Positions 53,108 through 63,453 of a DNA stretch of 64,000 nucleotides are shown here, piece by piece. Position 1 is the stretch's first letter; the number at the start of each line of letters is the position of its first letter. The position numbers and the translations under genes were made by a program. Source of the stretch: Dongia deserti (GTDB lineage Bacteria; Pseudomonadota; Alphaproteobacteria; Dongiales; Dongiaceae); the NCBI RefSeq assembly GCF_003574735.1, contig NZ_QORW01000001.1, forward strand, positions 558,001-622,000, given 5' to 3'. A model generated the notes under the pieces. It ran no database searches and was not told the DNA's origin. It saw only the letters and a list, made by a program, of their open reading frames with translations.

Positions 53108-54132
53108 GTCTCGATTCCTTTCTTCATGGGTGGAAGGTCGCGCGCCGCGGCCCTGACCCGATCGGCAGCCGCTGAAAGCCGTTCGCGATCAAGCCGGCCA
53201 TCCGCAACCGCCTGCGCGATTGCGCCACACAACGCTTCGAGATGATCGCCTGCCGCGACGAGAAGCAGGTCGGCGCCGGCCTTTAACGACGCTACCGCTG
53301 TCTCGGCGAGTGGCCGGCCGCGCAGCGTCGCCTTGGCGTCAAGGTCGTCGCTTACCACCAATCCGCGGAAACCAAGGCCCTTGCGGAGCATCCGAGCCGT
53401 GGTCCTCGAGGTCGACGACGGCTCCTTTGGATCGACCGCTGGCACGAGCGCCGGGCCGAGCATCACAGCATGTACACGAGCGGCGATGACAGATCGGAAG
53501 ACTGCCAAGCCTGGCTCAAGCTGCGCCATCGACAGGGGCACCGTCGCCTCGGCGACCGCCGGGTCGCAGTCGATGTCGGGATGACCCGGGAAGTGCTTCG
53601 CCACCGCGATCACTCCGCCGGTCTGGAAACCCCTGACGCTGGCGGCAGCGATGCGTGCGACCTCCCTGTGGTCGGCGCCAAGCGTTCTCCCAGCAAGCCA
53701 AGGGTTGCGACCAGTGACCACATCGAGGATTGGCGCCAGGAACATGGTAACGCCCATGCTGCGCGCAGCCGATGCAATCTCACGGCAGCTCGTTTCAATG
53801 GCCGAATCCGACATCTGCTGGAGTTCGGCCAAGTCCGCCAAGGACGGCACGAGGCTGTGCAGCCGTTGGATACCGGCGGGCTCCTGGTCCACGGCAATCA
53901 GAGACGGACCTGCGCGGCGCCGAACCTGTTCGGCCAGTTCAATGAAGTGATCGCGCGATTCAGCCTGGATGCGTTCCGGCGCCATGCGCCTCGCGACGTA
54001 CTCGCCGCGCGTCTCGCCCAGCAGGATCGAGCGGCCGCCGCGATCAAGGAACTGCTTCAACGCATCAGGCAGCTCCAGGTCGGCGATGGCGGGCAGGAGC
54101 ACCGCATGCGCGTCTTCGATGATGGTGCTCAA
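53104..54132 (-). CDS. Glycoside hydrolase family 3-like protein
   Basis: A ~342-residue GH3 N-terminal-domain protein, NagZ-like: GETRGEYV..., IAVDQEPAGIQRLHSL, KHFPGHPDID (KHFPGHG-like catalytic loop) and LVVSDDLDAKA (nucleophile Asp region). I place the start at TTG 54130-54132: GGGAGG lies 5 bases upstream and the TTG overlaps the GMC stop as TTGA. A frame extending to 54327 lies inside the GMC gene and is a shadow. No signal peptide, so it acts in the cytoplasm on an imported glycoside. Confidence 0.85.
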   Translation of the reverse strand: MSTIIEDAHAVLLPAIADLELPDALKQFLDRGGRSILLGETRGEYVARRMAPERIQAESRDHFIELAEQVRRRAGPSLIAVDQEPAGIQRLHSLVPSLADLAELQQMSDSAIETSCREIASAARSMGVTMFLAPILDVVTGRNPWLAGRTLGADHREVARIAAASVRGFQTGGVIAVAKHFPGHPDIDCDPAVAEATVPLSMAQLEPGLAVFRSVIAARVHAVMLGPALVPAVDPKEPSSTSRTTARMLRKGLGFRGLVVSDDLDAKATLRGRPLAETAVASLKAGADLLLVAAGDHLEALCGAIAQAVADGRLDRERLSAAADRVRAAARDLPPMKKGIET

Positions 54133-55676
54133 TGCAACCTCCCGCGATCGACAACATGCGCGGCGACGCGCAGCGCCTGGGCCGCGATGGTCAAAGCAGG
54201 GTTCACGGCCGCAGAAGTCGGCAGGAAGCTTGCGTCGACCACATAGAGGTTCCGGTGATCGTAGCTCCGACAGTAGGAATCCAGCGCCGCGGTCGCCGGG
54301 TCCGATCCCATGCGCGCAGTGCCGCACTGGTGCGAAGGCGACCGATTACCGAAAGGCTTGGTCAGGATGATCGGATAGCCGGCTGCGCGGAAGATCCGGC
54401 GCATCTTCTCGACCAGCAGTCCATGCGCCTTGAGATTAGTCGGCTGCCAATCCAGAACGATCTGGTCGCCCTTGGGGAAGACGCGACTTTCAAGGGCCGG
54501 CAGATCCTCGCTCATGAGATACCAGTCGACCGCGTGGCGTGAGACCTGCTCCAACAGGAACTCGGGAGCCAACGGCACATTGGCCTTGAGGATTGGGCCA
54601 GAAACCTTACCAAGCAGCTGCACGTTGCCGAGTGGACACCCGCTTTCCGTGTCGTGGAGATAGAAGTCGTTCAGACCGAGTGTCTTCTGGTAGACGGTAC
54701 GGAACCGGACACGTGGGTCGATGGTGATCATCGCCGTCGTGTTGTGGTTCATGAAGTAGCGGCCCACCACGCCGGAGCTGTTGGCCAGGCCGCGGTCGTT
54801 TTTCCGGTTGTCGGAACGCTGAAGGATGATCGCGGAATTGACAGCGCCCGAGGCCAGGATGAAGACCTTGGCCGCGAGGCGCTTCAACTCGCCATTCTGC
54901 CGATAGACGACCGCATTCACCTGCCGACCGGACGGATCAATCTCGAGACGTAAGACATGCGCGCCTGTCTCCAAACGGACATTCGGATGTGAGAGCGCCC
55001 CCGCCAAAGGGCCGGTCTCGGCATCGATCTTACCGGAAAAGGTGTCCGGCACTCCGTCCCACGGTGTGCGACCGCGCTGCAGCCACCGCTCCAGGTCGAC
55101 CGCGAGCGGCAGCGGTGACGGATTGAGGCCAAGCCGGCGCAGACGGCATTCCGCATCGGATATTGCGGGTTCGTGCGGGATGGGCAGAAAGGGATATGGC
55201 CGGGAATGGTACGGCTCCGTTCGGTCGGCGTCAGTCGACCCCCGCACCGCATACAACTCCTCCGCCTGGCAATACCAGGGCTCGAGTTCGTCATACGTGA
55301 AGGGCCAGGCTTCGGTCGTCCCTTCCAGGTGCTGACGCGCCTGAAAATCCTCGGCGCGATACCGATACATGACCGCGCCATAAAATTTCGAATTGCCGCC
55401 GACATTGTAGAAATTGCCGGGATTGAACGGCTCACTTCGCGCATTTAACCAGTGTTCCTTGGGCCGAAACATACCGCGCTTGAAGATCGCATCGAGATCG
55501 CGGGTTTCTGGCGTGTCTCGCAAACGCTCCCCGCGCTCGAGAATGGTGATCCTTGCTCCAGACGGGGCGAGACCGTGCGCCATGGTTGAGCCGCCGATTC
55601 CTGAGCCGATGATGACAAAGTCCGGAAAGTCGTTCACTTCGCGCTCGCTGTCGATAATCTGATCCCGGACCTGCAT
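54129..55676 (-). CDS. GMC-family FAD-dependent oxidoreductase
   Basis: A 515-residue glucose-methanol-choline oxidoreductase. The FAD-binding fold is FVIIGSGIGGSTMAHGL near the N-terminus. The C-terminal GMC motif HQCGTARMGSDPATAALDS and catalytic-site region DASFLPTSAAVNPALTIAAQALR are conserved. Oxidises an alcohol or sugar. It overlaps GH3 by four bases and follows the binding-protein gene after an 80-bp gap. Confidence 0.92.
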   Translation of the reverse strand: MQVRDQIIDSEREVNDFPDFVIIGSGIGGSTMAHGLAPSGARITILERGERLRDTPETRDLDAIFKRGMFRPKEHWLNARSEPFNPGNFYNVGGNSKFYGAVMYRYRAEDFQARQHLEGTTEAWPFTYDELEPWYCQAEELYAVRGSTDADRTEPYHSRPYPFLPIPHEPAISDAECRLRRLGLNPSPLPLAVDLERWLQRGRTPWDGVPDTFSGKIDAETGPLAGALSHPNVRLETGAHVLRLEIDPSGRQVNAVVYRQNGELKRLAAKVFILASGAVNSAIILQRSDNRKNDRGLANSSGVVGRYFMNHNTTAMITIDPRVRFRTVYQKTLGLNDFYLHDTESGCPLGNVQLLGKVSGPILKANVPLAPEFLLEQVSRHAVDWYLMSEDLPALESRVFPKGDQIVLDWQPTNLKAHGLLVEKMRRIFRAAGYPIILTKPFGNRSPSHQCGTARMGSDPATAALDSYCRSYDHRNLYVVDASFLPTSAAVNPALTIAAQALRVAAHVVDRGRLH

Positions 55677-55756
55677 AGTAAGCGATCAGCCCGGCTCTTG
55701 CTGCGGGCCGAGAGGCATCCGGAAGCGCGGGGTCACCGCGCTTCCGATCGTCGTAT

Positions 55757-57025
55757 TTACAGCGCCTCGAGATTTTCCACGAACTGCGCAGCTGCATCCT
55801 GCGGCGACATCGATGCGTCGTTTGCCAACGCATGGATCACGTCAATGATCGCGGCTTTCGCATCATTGGGCACGGCGACGCTCTCGACCAGCGAGGGCAG
55901 CAGGCTCCCTTCCTTGATCGCGGCGTCGCGGTCGGCAAATGCCTGCTTGGCGCAGTCGTTGAAATGATCCGGCTTCACATCGAGGCGGGCCGGGATCGAT
56001 CCCTTCTTGATGTTGAACTGCTCCTGGACGTCCCGATCCATGATCAGGCGGGCCAGCACCTCCTGATTGGCTCGTGTCTCCTCGGTCGGCTGCTCGAACA
56101 TCGCCATGAAATCGGTGACGAAGACGAAGGACGAGCGATTGCCAGGCGCGCTGGCGCAGACATAGTCAACGCCTGGCTTCTTGTCGGCCTTAGTGAAGTC
56201 GCCAACCGCCCAGTCACCCTGGAATTGCACGGCCGCTTCGCCGCGCATCACCATGCCCGTCGCCAACGCCCAGTCGCGGCCCGGCCTGTTGGCATCGGCA
56301 TAGGACAGCACCTTGCGGAAGGTCTCCAGAGCCTTGATCATATGATCGCTGCCAAGAGCCTCCTTATCGAGGCCCATGATCGCCTTCTTGTAGAAATCGA
56401 CGCCGGCCTGCCCGATCAGGATGTTGGAGAAAATCTCCGTCTCCTGCCAATCGTCGCCCCCAAGAGCCAGCGGAATGACCTTGCCGCCTTGCTTCACCTT
56501 ATCGAGATAAGCGAGGAATTCGTCCCAGGTCTCCGGCACCTTGCCGCCATTCTCGTCGAGAATAGCCTTGTTGTAGTAGGCGTTGTTCTCGCGATGCATG
56601 TTGAACGGCACCGCCACCCATTTGCCGTCGGCCTTGGCGAACGGCTGAAGCGCCGGCGCAATCAGCTCGTCCCAGTTCTCCGCCGTGCCGACTGCGGTGA
56701 GGTCACCCAGCGAGTCTTGCGCATAGTACTCGAGCACCAGCTGGCCAGGCGCCAGCGCCGAAGCCGGCGGATTGCCCGCGGCAAATCGCGCCTGCAGGGC
56801 CTGCTGCTGCGTCCGCCCGCCATCGCCGGCGATCGCGGAATCAACCCAGGTGATGCCCTCCTTCTCCACTGCGTCCTTCAGCACCTGGAGCGCGGCGGCT
56901 TCACCGCCTGAGGTCCAGAGATGCATCACTTCCAGCTCTTTGGTGGTTGCTGCAATGGCCAGTGCCGGTACGGCCACCGCCGCCGCAATGATTGCACTGC
57001 ACTTCCGATAACGTCTCGAACGCAT
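55757..57025 (-). CDS. CUT1-family sugar ABC transporter substrate-binding protein
   Basis: Periplasmic solute-binding protein, 422 residues. Signal peptide SAIIAAAVAVPALAIAATT. The mature protein begins LEVMHLWTSGGEAAALQVL, then GRTQQQALQARFAAGNPPASA and VPFNMHRENNAYYNK, a pattern of the GtsA/ThuE-like carbohydrate binders. The cognate permeases and ATPase are encoded immediately upstream. Confidence 0.92.
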   Translation of the reverse strand: MRSRRYRKCSAIIAAAVAVPALAIAATTKELEVMHLWTSGGEAAALQVLKDAVEKEGITWVDSAIAGDGGRTQQQALQARFAAGNPPASALAPGQLVLEYYAQDSLGDLTAVGTAENWDELIAPALQPFAKADGKWVAVPFNMHRENNAYYNKAILDENGGKVPETWDEFLAYLDKVKQGGKVIPLALGGDDWQETEIFSNILIGQAGVDFYKKAIMGLDKEALGSDHMIKALETFRKVLSYADANRPGRDWALATGMVMRGEAAVQFQGDWAVGDFTKADKKPGVDYVCASAPGNRSSFVFVTDFMAMFEQPTEETRANQEVLARLIMDRDVQEQFNIKKGSIPARLDVKPDHFNDCAKQAFADRDAAIKEGSLLPSLVESVAVPNDAKAAIIDVIHALANDASMSPQDAAAQFVENLEAL

Positions 57026-57106
57026 AGCTTCCTCCTGATATCGGCTGATTGGTTCCGGGACCCATGCGCCCGCCGACGGCGCGGATGGTCCGGTTGCTTC
57101 CCCGCG

Positions 57107-58213
57107 TCAATCTATCCGCCGCTCCGACCCCGGATCGAAGATGAGCACTGATGCGGTATCGAGCTCGAAGCGCGCGGGGCCGCGGCTGTGGAACGCGCGC
57201 GGATGGCAGCGGGCGGTCACTGCCGCGCCACCGAGCGATATGACAGCGAACGTGTCAGCTCCCGTGGGCTCGAGAATCTCAATGGTGGCATCAATCGCGA
57301 CTTTGCCCGGCCTCACAGCCTCACCGGCCTCGGTCAGAGCCTCTGGCCGAACGCCCAGGATCACCTCGCGTCCGGCAAGGACCGCGCGATCCGCCGTGAT
57401 TGGACCGACATCGATCGCTACCGGAGCGGCGCCGTTCCGGGCAATGCGGGCCTGGATCCGCTCTCCTTCGACCGTCAAGTCGGCCGGAATGAAGTTCATC
57501 GGCGGGGAGCCGATGAAGCCTGCGACGTAGAGATTGGCAGGCCGGTCATAGATGTCCTGCGGGCGACCCACCTGCTGCACCACGCCGCCGCGCATGACGA
57601 CGACCTTGGTCGCGAGCGTCATCGCCTCGATCTGGTCGTGGGTGACATAGACGATGGTGGTTTCCAGGTTCTGGTGCAGGCGTTTGATCTCAGCCCGCAT
57701 CTCGATCCGAAGCTTGGCATCGAGGTTGGACAACGGCTCGTCGAACAGGAACACCTTGGGCTCTCGGACCAAGGCGCGCCCCATCGCAACGCGCTGGCGC
57801 TGTCCGCCCGAAAGCTGTGACGGCTTGCGATCGAGCAATGACGAGAGCTGCAACGTTTGCGCCACCTTCTCGACGGCCGCCCGCCGCTCGCCGGGGGGCA
57901 CGCCGCGCACCCGCATGCCGAACTCGATGTTCTTGCGCACGCTCATGGTCGGGTAGAGAGCGTAAGACTGGAACACCATGGCGATGTCCCGCTCGCGCGG
58001 TTCCAGGCCCGTCACGATCGAGCCGTCGATCAGGATGTCGCCGCCGCTGATGGCCTCGAGTCCGGCGATCGCATTGAGCAAGGTCGACTTGCCGCAGCCC
58101 GAAGGCCCGAGCAACACCAGGAACTCACCGTCGTCGGCGTCGATGTTGATGCCGCGCAGCACCTCCAGGTCGCCGTAGTTCTTGGTCACATTGCGGATTG
58201 CAAGCGTTGCCAT
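57107..58213 (-). CDS. Sugar ABC transporter ATP-binding protein (MalK/UgpC type)
   Basis: A 368-residue ATPase. Walker A GPSGCGKST, signature LSGGQRQRVAMGRAL, Walker B VFLFDEPLSNLDAKLR and the His-loop YVTHDQ are intact. A C-terminal OB-fold domain (~240-368, IPADLTVEGERIQARI) is typical of MalK-type subunits that can serve several transporters. 4 bp separate it from the permease 2 gene, so it is co-translated. Confidence 0.95.
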   Translation of the reverse strand: MATLAIRNVTKNYGDLEVLRGINIDADDGEFLVLLGPSGCGKSTLLNAIAGLEAISGGDILIDGSIVTGLEPRERDIAMVFQSYALYPTMSVRKNIEFGMRVRGVPPGERRAAVEKVAQTLQLSSLLDRKPSQLSGGQRQRVAMGRALVREPKVFLFDEPLSNLDAKLRIEMRAEIKRLHQNLETTIVYVTHDQIEAMTLATKVVVMRGGVVQQVGRPQDIYDRPANLYVAGFIGSPPMNFIPADLTVEGERIQARIARNGAAPVAIDVGPITADRAVLAGREVILGVRPEALTEAGEAVRPGKVAIDATIEILEPTGADTFAVISLGGAAVTARCHPRAFHSRGPARFELDTASVLIFDPGSERRID

Positions 58214-58217
58214 GACC

Positions 58218-59144
58218 CTACCCCTTGACCGAGCCGGCCATCAGGCCGCGGATGAAGTACTTTCCAGCGAGGACATAGATGACGATCGTCGGGAGCGCGG
58301 CCAGCAGCGCGGCAGCCATGTCGACGTTGTACTCACGCTCGCCGGTGGAGGAGTTCACGATGTTGTTTAGTGCCACCATGATCGGCGCGTTCTCGCCGGT
58401 GGTGAACGCGACGCCGAACAGGAAATCGTTCCAGATGCTGGTGAACTGCCAGATCACGGTCACCACCATGATGGGCAGAGACATCGGCAGCATGATCGCG
58501 AAGAAGATCTGGAAGAACCCGGCGCCGTCGACCCGCGCCGCGCGCGTCAGCTCCTTGGGAACATCGAGGAAGTAGTTCCGGAAGAACATGGTGGTGAAGC
58601 AGACGCCATAGATCGTGTGGATCAACACCAGGCCGGAAAGGCTACCCGCGAGGTCGAGGAAACCCAGGGTGCGCGCGACGGGAATCATGACGCCCTGGTA
58701 CGGCGTGAAGCACCCGAGCATCAGCAGCCCATAGATAAAGCGCGATCCCCTGAACTCGACCTGGGTCAGGGCGTAACCGTTGATGGCGCCGATGAGCGTG
58801 GAGAGCACGGTCGCCGGCACGGTGATCAGGAAGGTGTTGAGGTAGAACGGCGCGACGCCGATGCAGTTGACCCCGACGCAGGCGCTGGTCCATGCCTTGG
58901 ACCAGGCTTCGAGGGTTGGCGCGACGGGAAGCGCCAGGAACGTCCCGCTCCTGATCTCGTCCGCCGGCTTCAGCGACGTCACGAGCATCACCACCAGCGG
59001 CGCAAGGAAAAACAGCGCGAAGGCGATCAGCGTCGCATAGATGGCGATCCGGCCTGCGATCGCAAAGCCGTCCGAGCGCTGCTGGGTGGTCGGCAGTGCC
59101 GTTCTTGGCCGCGCCCCGAGGTGCGCGCTATCGACGGCGTTCAT
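58218..59144 (-). CDS. Sugar ABC transporter permease 2 (MalG type)
   Basis: A 308-residue inner-membrane permease. Six hydrophobic segments are seen. The ATPase-contact EAA loop lies near residues 195-225 (VPKELTRAARVDGAGFFQIFFAIMLPMSLPI). The start overlaps permease 1 by 17 bp. Confidence 0.93.
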   Translation of the reverse strand: MNAVDSAHLGARPRTALPTTQQRSDGFAIAGRIAIYATLIAFALFFLAPLVVMLVTSLKPADEIRSGTFLALPVAPTLEAWSKAWTSACVGVNCIGVAPFYLNTFLITVPATVLSTLIGAINGYALTQVEFRGSRFIYGLLMLGCFTPYQGVMIPVARTLGFLDLAGSLSGLVLIHTIYGVCFTTMFFRNYFLDVPKELTRAARVDGAGFFQIFFAIMLPMSLPIMVVTVIWQFTSIWNDFLFGVAFTTGENAPIMVALNNIVNSSTGEREYNVDMAAALLAALPTIVIYVLAGKYFIRGLMAGSVKG

Positions 59145-60057
59145 GGCGCAGCTCCGAGTACAGATACGGGATCATGACCGCCGCGACCGTCATGGTGATC
59201 ATGATGGCGCTTGCGGCACCCTGGGCCAGCTGACTGCGGCCAAAGGTGTATTTGAACATGAAGGTGGTCGGCAGATCGCTCGCGAAGCCCGGCCCACCAT
59301 TGGTCAACGCAACGACCAGGTCGAAGGAGCGCAGCGCCTGGTAGAGCAGGATCACGATCACGCTGAGAAAAGCCGGGCGTACCATGGGAATGACGATCGA
59401 GCGGTAGATCTCCGGCAGGCTGGCACCGTCGATGCGTGCAGCCTTGATGATCTCGCTGTCGACGCCGCGCAGCGCCGCGAGGAAGATCGCCATCACGAAG
59501 CCGGCGGATTGCCAAAATGCAGCGATGACGATGGTGTAGATCGCCATGCGCGGATCGACGATCCAGTCGAACTTGAAGTCGGCGAAGCCCCAGCTGCGGA
59601 CCAGCTTCTCGATGCCGAGATCGGGCGTCAGCAGCCATTTCCAGGCGATGCCGGTCACGATGAAGGAGATCGCCATCGGATAGAGATAAATGGTGCGGAT
59701 GGCATTCTCCGCGCGGATGCGCTGATCCAGGAAGATCGCGAGAACGAGACCGGCGCCAACGGTCAGGCCGATGAAGAGCAGCGAGAAGATGCCGAGATTC
59801 GCGACTGAGGTAATCCAGCGGTCGTTGGCCCAGAGCTTGAAATACTGGCTGAGGCCCACGAACGTGTAGTCGGGCGCGAAGCGCGATGTCGTCAGGGAGA
59901 TGACGCCCGTCCAAGCGACGAACACGTAGACAAACAAGCCAACGGCGAGCATCGAGGGAATGAGCACGGCCAAGGCGGTTAGGACCTGGCGGCTGCCGCC
60001 ACCAAATCCAGCCACCGCCACCGCGTGTCCAGGGCTGTAGATGCGTCCTTCAGGCAT
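59128..60057 (-). CDS. Sugar ABC transporter permease 1 (MalF type)
   Basis: A ~309-residue inner-membrane permease starting MPEGRIYSPG (ATG 60055-60057, GGGAGAGG just upstream; MGEAMPEG four codons earlier is also possible). Hydrophobic helices and the EAA loop (DSEIIKAARIDGASLPEIYRSIVIPMVRP) are clear. The N-terminal frame extension to 60282 is shadow. With permease 2, the ATPase and the binding protein it forms a complete importer. Confidence 0.92.
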   Translation of the reverse strand: MPEGRIYSPGHAVAVAGFGGGSRQVLTALAVLIPSMLAVGLFVYVFVAWTGVISLTTSRFAPDYTFVGLSQYFKLWANDRWITSVANLGIFSLLFIGLTVGAGLVLAIFLDQRIRAENAIRTIYLYPMAISFIVTGIAWKWLLTPDLGIEKLVRSWGFADFKFDWIVDPRMAIYTIVIAAFWQSAGFVMAIFLAALRGVDSEIIKAARIDGASLPEIYRSIVIPMVRPAFLSVIVILLYQALRSFDLVVALTNGGPGFASDLPTTFMFKYTFGRSQLAQGAASAIMITMTVAAVMIPYLYSELRHERRR

Positions 60058-60202
60058 AGCCTCTCCCATGGCGCGCCGCTGCCGGCCACCTCGCTGGATG
60101 TCCTCATCTGTGTTGTCATGTCCGGGCGGTTCGAGCCGCCGGATGTTCGTTAGTGCGCCGGTCCGCGATCGTTTCTCATGATGCGGTCTCCCGATGCGAC
60201 TT

Positions 60203-61516
60203 TCATTCCGCCGACGCCGCCTGCGCGTACGGAACGTTGCGCCTGCCATAGCGCCGCACGCGGATGTTGCCCTGTTCGGCATGCCCGGCGAATCCTTCGA
60301 GCATGCTGAGGCGCGAGCAGTATGCGCCGATCATGGCCGAGGCCTCGTCGGTCAGCACCTTCTGGTAGGTGCAGGTCTTCAGGAATTTCCCGACCCACAA
60401 GCCGCCGGTGTAACGTGCAGCGCCTTGCGTCGGCAGCGTGTGGTTGGTGCCGATCACCTTGTCGCCATAGGCGACATTGGTGCGAGCGCCTAGGAACAAC
60501 GCGCCATAGTTCTGCAGGTGCCGATGATAATAGTCGTCATCGCCAGTCATGACCTGGACGTGTTCCGAGGCGTAGCGGTTTGCTTCTCGGACGACCTCGT
60601 CCCGGTCGTCGCAGACGATGATCTCGCCGTAAGTCTCCCAAGCGCGACGGGCAATGCTCGCCGTTGGCAATTGATCCAACAGCCGTTGCACCTGCGCGAG
60701 CGTGTCCCGCGCCAGCTTCTCCGACGTGGTCAGCAGCACCGCTGGCGAGTCAGGCCCATGCTCGGCCTGGCCGAGGATATCGGTGGCGCACAACTCGCCG
60801 TCGACGCTGTCGTCGGCGATGATCAGTGTCTCGGTCGGGCCGGCAAGGATGTCGATTCCTACTCGGCCGAACACCAAGCGCTTGGCCTCTGCAACATAGG
60901 CGTTGCCCGGACCAGCGATCATGTCGACCGCCTGAATGCTTTCTGTACCGAGCGCCATGGCAGCGATCGCCTGCGCGCCGCCCAGGCAGTAAATCTCGTC
61001 CGCACCGGCCAGATATTGGGAGGCGATAATGGCCGGTGCGGGCCGCCCCTGGAACGGCGGCGAGCACGTGATGACACGGCTGCAGCCCGCAACGCGCGCG
61101 GTCAGTACGGTCATATGGGCCGAGGCGAGCAGCGGATATTTGCCGCCTGGCACGTAGCAGCCCACGTTGGCAATCGGGATGTTGCGGTGGCCGAGCACCA
61201 CGCCCGGAAGGGTCTCGACCTCGAGGTCGGTGAGGCACTTCTTCTGCTCGGTCGCGAAGCGGGCGACCTGCGTCTGGGCAAATTCGATGTCGGCACGCTG
61301 TTCCCGGGTGAGCTGGCTGACGCAGGCTTCGATCTCTGACTTGGAGAGGCGGAAGTCCTGGGGATCGTAGCTGTCGAACCTGCGCGAGTAGGCGCGAACG
61401 GCTTTGTCGCCGTCGCGCTCCACCGCCAGCAGGATCTCCTCCACGGCTCGAGTGAGCTCTGCTCGCTGCACCTGCTGCGATGAGGTCGACGCTTTTGATT
61501 TGATGCTACGCGCCAT
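60203..61516 (-). CDS. Histidinol-dehydrogenase-family enzyme (catabolic type)
   Basis: A 437-residue zinc- and NAD-dependent dehydrogenase of the HisD fold. [26 protein letters not shown] and [11 protein letters not shown] line the NAD site. [13 protein letters not shown] (Gln/His zinc ligands), SEHVQVMTG and GNHTLPT-like [14 protein letters not shown], plus GFAGHAEQG, supply the catalytic and metal residues. Its place in a sugar operon, not a his operon, suggests a catabolic paralogue such as the sulfopropanediol 3-dehydrogenase-like group. It would oxidise an alcohol to an acid in two steps. Confidence 0.88.
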   Translation of the reverse strand: MARSIKSKASTSSQQVQRAELTRAVEEILLAVERDGDKAVRAYSRRFDSYDPQDFRLSKSEIEACVSQLTREQRADIEFAQTQVARFATEQKKCLTDLEVETLPGVVLGHRNIPIANVGCYVPGGKYPLLASAHMTVLTARVAGCSRVITCSPPFQGRPAPAIIASQYLAGADEIYCLGGAQAIAAMALGTESIQAVDMIAGPGNAYVAEAKRLVFGRVGIDILAGPTETLIIADDSVDGELCATDILGQAEHGPDSPAVLLTTSEKLARDTLAQVQRLLDQLPTASIARRAWETYGEIIVCDDRDEVVREANRYASEHVQVMTGDDDYYHRHLQNYGALFLGARTNVAYGDKVIGTNHTLPTQGAARYTGGLWVGKFLKTCTYQKVLTDEASAMIGAYCSRLSMLEGFAGHAEQGNIRVRRYGRRNVPYAQAASAE

Positions 61517-61605
61517 TCGTCACCTGTAACTGCGCCTGAGGGCGCACCCTTCCATTCGCGGCAGCGAACCTGCCGCGCCTAACGCTCGCCGCTTCGCCGG
61601 AGCGA

Positions 61606-63453
61606 CTACATGTGCTGTTCTAGGGCGCGGCCCTCGGCATATTCGTCCTGGCCTTCCGCCACATAGGCCGGCACCGGGAAATCCCACCAACCGGGCACGA
61701 ACGGACCCGCCGCATCGCGCGCCGTCATCACTTCGACCAGGGCTGGGCCACCGGTATCCAGTGCCTTGCGCAGGACGCGGTTGAGATCGTTCGGCTGCTC
61801 CACCCGCCAGGCTTCGAGTCCGAAGTTCTTGCCGACTTCCGCGAAGTGCGGCGAATAGGGCTTGCCGTTCGGCAGATTGAACTCGCTGGCGACGTGCCGC
61901 CCCATGATCTTGCGCTGGCCGCCGCGGATCGACATGTAGCCCGAATTATTCTGTACCAGGAACACGACCGGGATGTTGTGCATGACGCAGACTGCGATCT
62001 CCTGGAAAGACTGCATGAAGTCGCCGTCGCCGAGCACGCACACCACCTGCCGGTCCGGGCAGGCAAGCTTGGCACCGATGGCCGCGGGGACCGCCCAGCC
62101 CATCGAGGAGAAACTGCCCGATGTGAGGTGGGTGCGCGGTTCGTAGACCGGGAAGCTCTGCTTCACGGCGCCCTGGGTGTTGCCGGAACCAACCACCACG
62201 ATGCCATTGCGCTCGAGAACCTTGCGCAATTCACCCAGCGGACGCTGCGAGGTGAATGGCGCCTCGTTGCTGTCGCGCCGGCTGGCTAGTTGCTTTTCCC
62301 ACGCCGCCTTCAGCTTCTGCAGCTCCTGGAAATAGCCCACCCGAGCAGCCGCGGCCGTCTTCGACTGCTGAGGCGAAATGGCTTCCAGCAGATCAGCCAG
62401 CGCACTCTTGGCGTCGGCGACGATGCCGACCTCGGTCGGATAGTTCTTGCCGATCTCCTGGAAGTCGATGTCGATGTGGATCAGCTTGGCCGGCGGGATC
62501 GAGAAGCTTGTCCCTTTGCGCCAGCTCGAAGCCGACCAGTCCGTGAATCGGCAGCCGACCGAAAGGACCAAGTCGGCACCGGACGCGATCGCGTTGCCGC
62601 AGGTCGTGCCGGTCTGGCCAACGGAGCCAGCAAACAAATCGTGATCCTCCGAGATGGCGCCCTTGCCGTTCCAGGTCGTCACCACCGGGATTCCCAGTCT
62701 CTCCGCCAGCTTTGTCAACTCCGGCGAGGCGTTGGCGGTGATGGTGCCGCCGCCGGCCACGATCACCGGACGCTTCGCTTTCAGCAGCAGCGCCGCCGCC
62801 TTCTCGATTGCCTGCTGATCGGCGCGCACGCGCCCAAATGCCATGCGCTCCTGCAACGGGTGAATGGTCGCGTCCGCGGCCTCCGCCTGAACGTCCATCG
62901 GCACCTCGACGTGCACGGGACCTGGCCGGCCCGACAGCATGGTGCTGAAGGCGCGGTGCATGATGAAGGGCAGTTCGTCGACCCGGCTCACTTCCCAGTG
63001 GCGCTTGGTGACGCCTTCGACCACGCGCGGAAAGTCGCTCGAATGGAAACGCTCGAGTTCCTGCATCACGCCATGGCCACGCATATGCGTCGCAGGGCCA
63101 CCTGTCAGCAGCATGGTCGCGGTGGAGTCCGCATAGCAGGTGCCGAGGCCGATAATAGTGTTGGTGGCGCCTGGCCCGATCGAGGTGACCGCCGCCATCG
63201 GGCGGCCAGAGGCGCGATAGAATCCATCGGCCAGATGCACGGCGCTCTGCTCATGCATCACCTGGATGACCGGGATCTCGCTGCCCGGCTCGAGAAACGC
63301 GTCGAGCAATGTCCAGCATCCGTGCCCGGGAATGGCCGAAATGTAGGGCACGCCGTAGGTCTTCAGCGCCTTCGCGACGATCTGACCGCCGGTCAGCCGC
63401 GCACCGTTTTTGCTTCCGGATTCGATCCGGTCCTTCGCCTTACGTTCGCTCAT
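61606..63453 (-). CDS. Thiamine pyrophosphate-dependent enzyme (acetolactate-synthase-like)
   Basis: A ~615-residue TPP enzyme. The N-terminal PYR domain has the activating Glu in QVMHEQSAVHLADGFYR and GPGATNTIIGL. The C-terminal PP domain carries the metal/TPP motif GDGDFMQSF...NNSGYMSI. The start MSERKAKDRI (63451-63453) overlaps the ThuA-like stop (ATGA). Homologues include acetolactate synthase, glyoxylate carboligase, IolD and sulfoacetaldehyde acetyltransferase. The operon context points to a C-C bond-forming or -cleaving step in sugar or polyol breakdown, not branched-chain amino acid synthesis. Confidence 0.9.
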   Translation of the reverse strand: MSERKAKDRIESGSKNGARLTGGQIVAKALKTYGVPYISAIPGHGCWTLLDAFLEPGSEIPVIQVMHEQSAVHLADGFYRASGRPMAAVTSIGPGATNTIIGLGTCYADSTATMLLTGGPATHMRGHGVMQELERFHSSDFPRVVEGVTKRHWEVSRVDELPFIMHRAFSTMLSGRPGPVHVEVPMDVQAEAADATIHPLQERMAFGRVRADQQAIEKAAALLLKAKRPVIVAGGGTITANASPELTKLAERLGIPVVTTWNGKGAISEDHDLFAGSVGQTGTTCGNAIASGADLVLSVGCRFTDWSASSWRKGTSFSIPPAKLIHIDIDFQEIGKNYPTEVGIVADAKSALADLLEAISPQQSKTAAAARVGYFQELQKLKAAWEKQLASRRDSNEAPFTSQRPLGELRKVLERNGIVVVGSGNTQGAVKQSFPVYEPRTHLTSGSFSSMGWAVPAAIGAKLACPDRQVVCVLGDGDFMQSFQEIAVCVMHNIPVVFLVQNNSGYMSIRGGQRKIMGRHVASEFNLPNGKPYSPHFAEVGKNFGLEAWRVEQPNDLNRVLRKALDTGGPALVEVMTARDAAGPFVPGWWDFPVPAYVAEGQDEYAEGRALEQHM

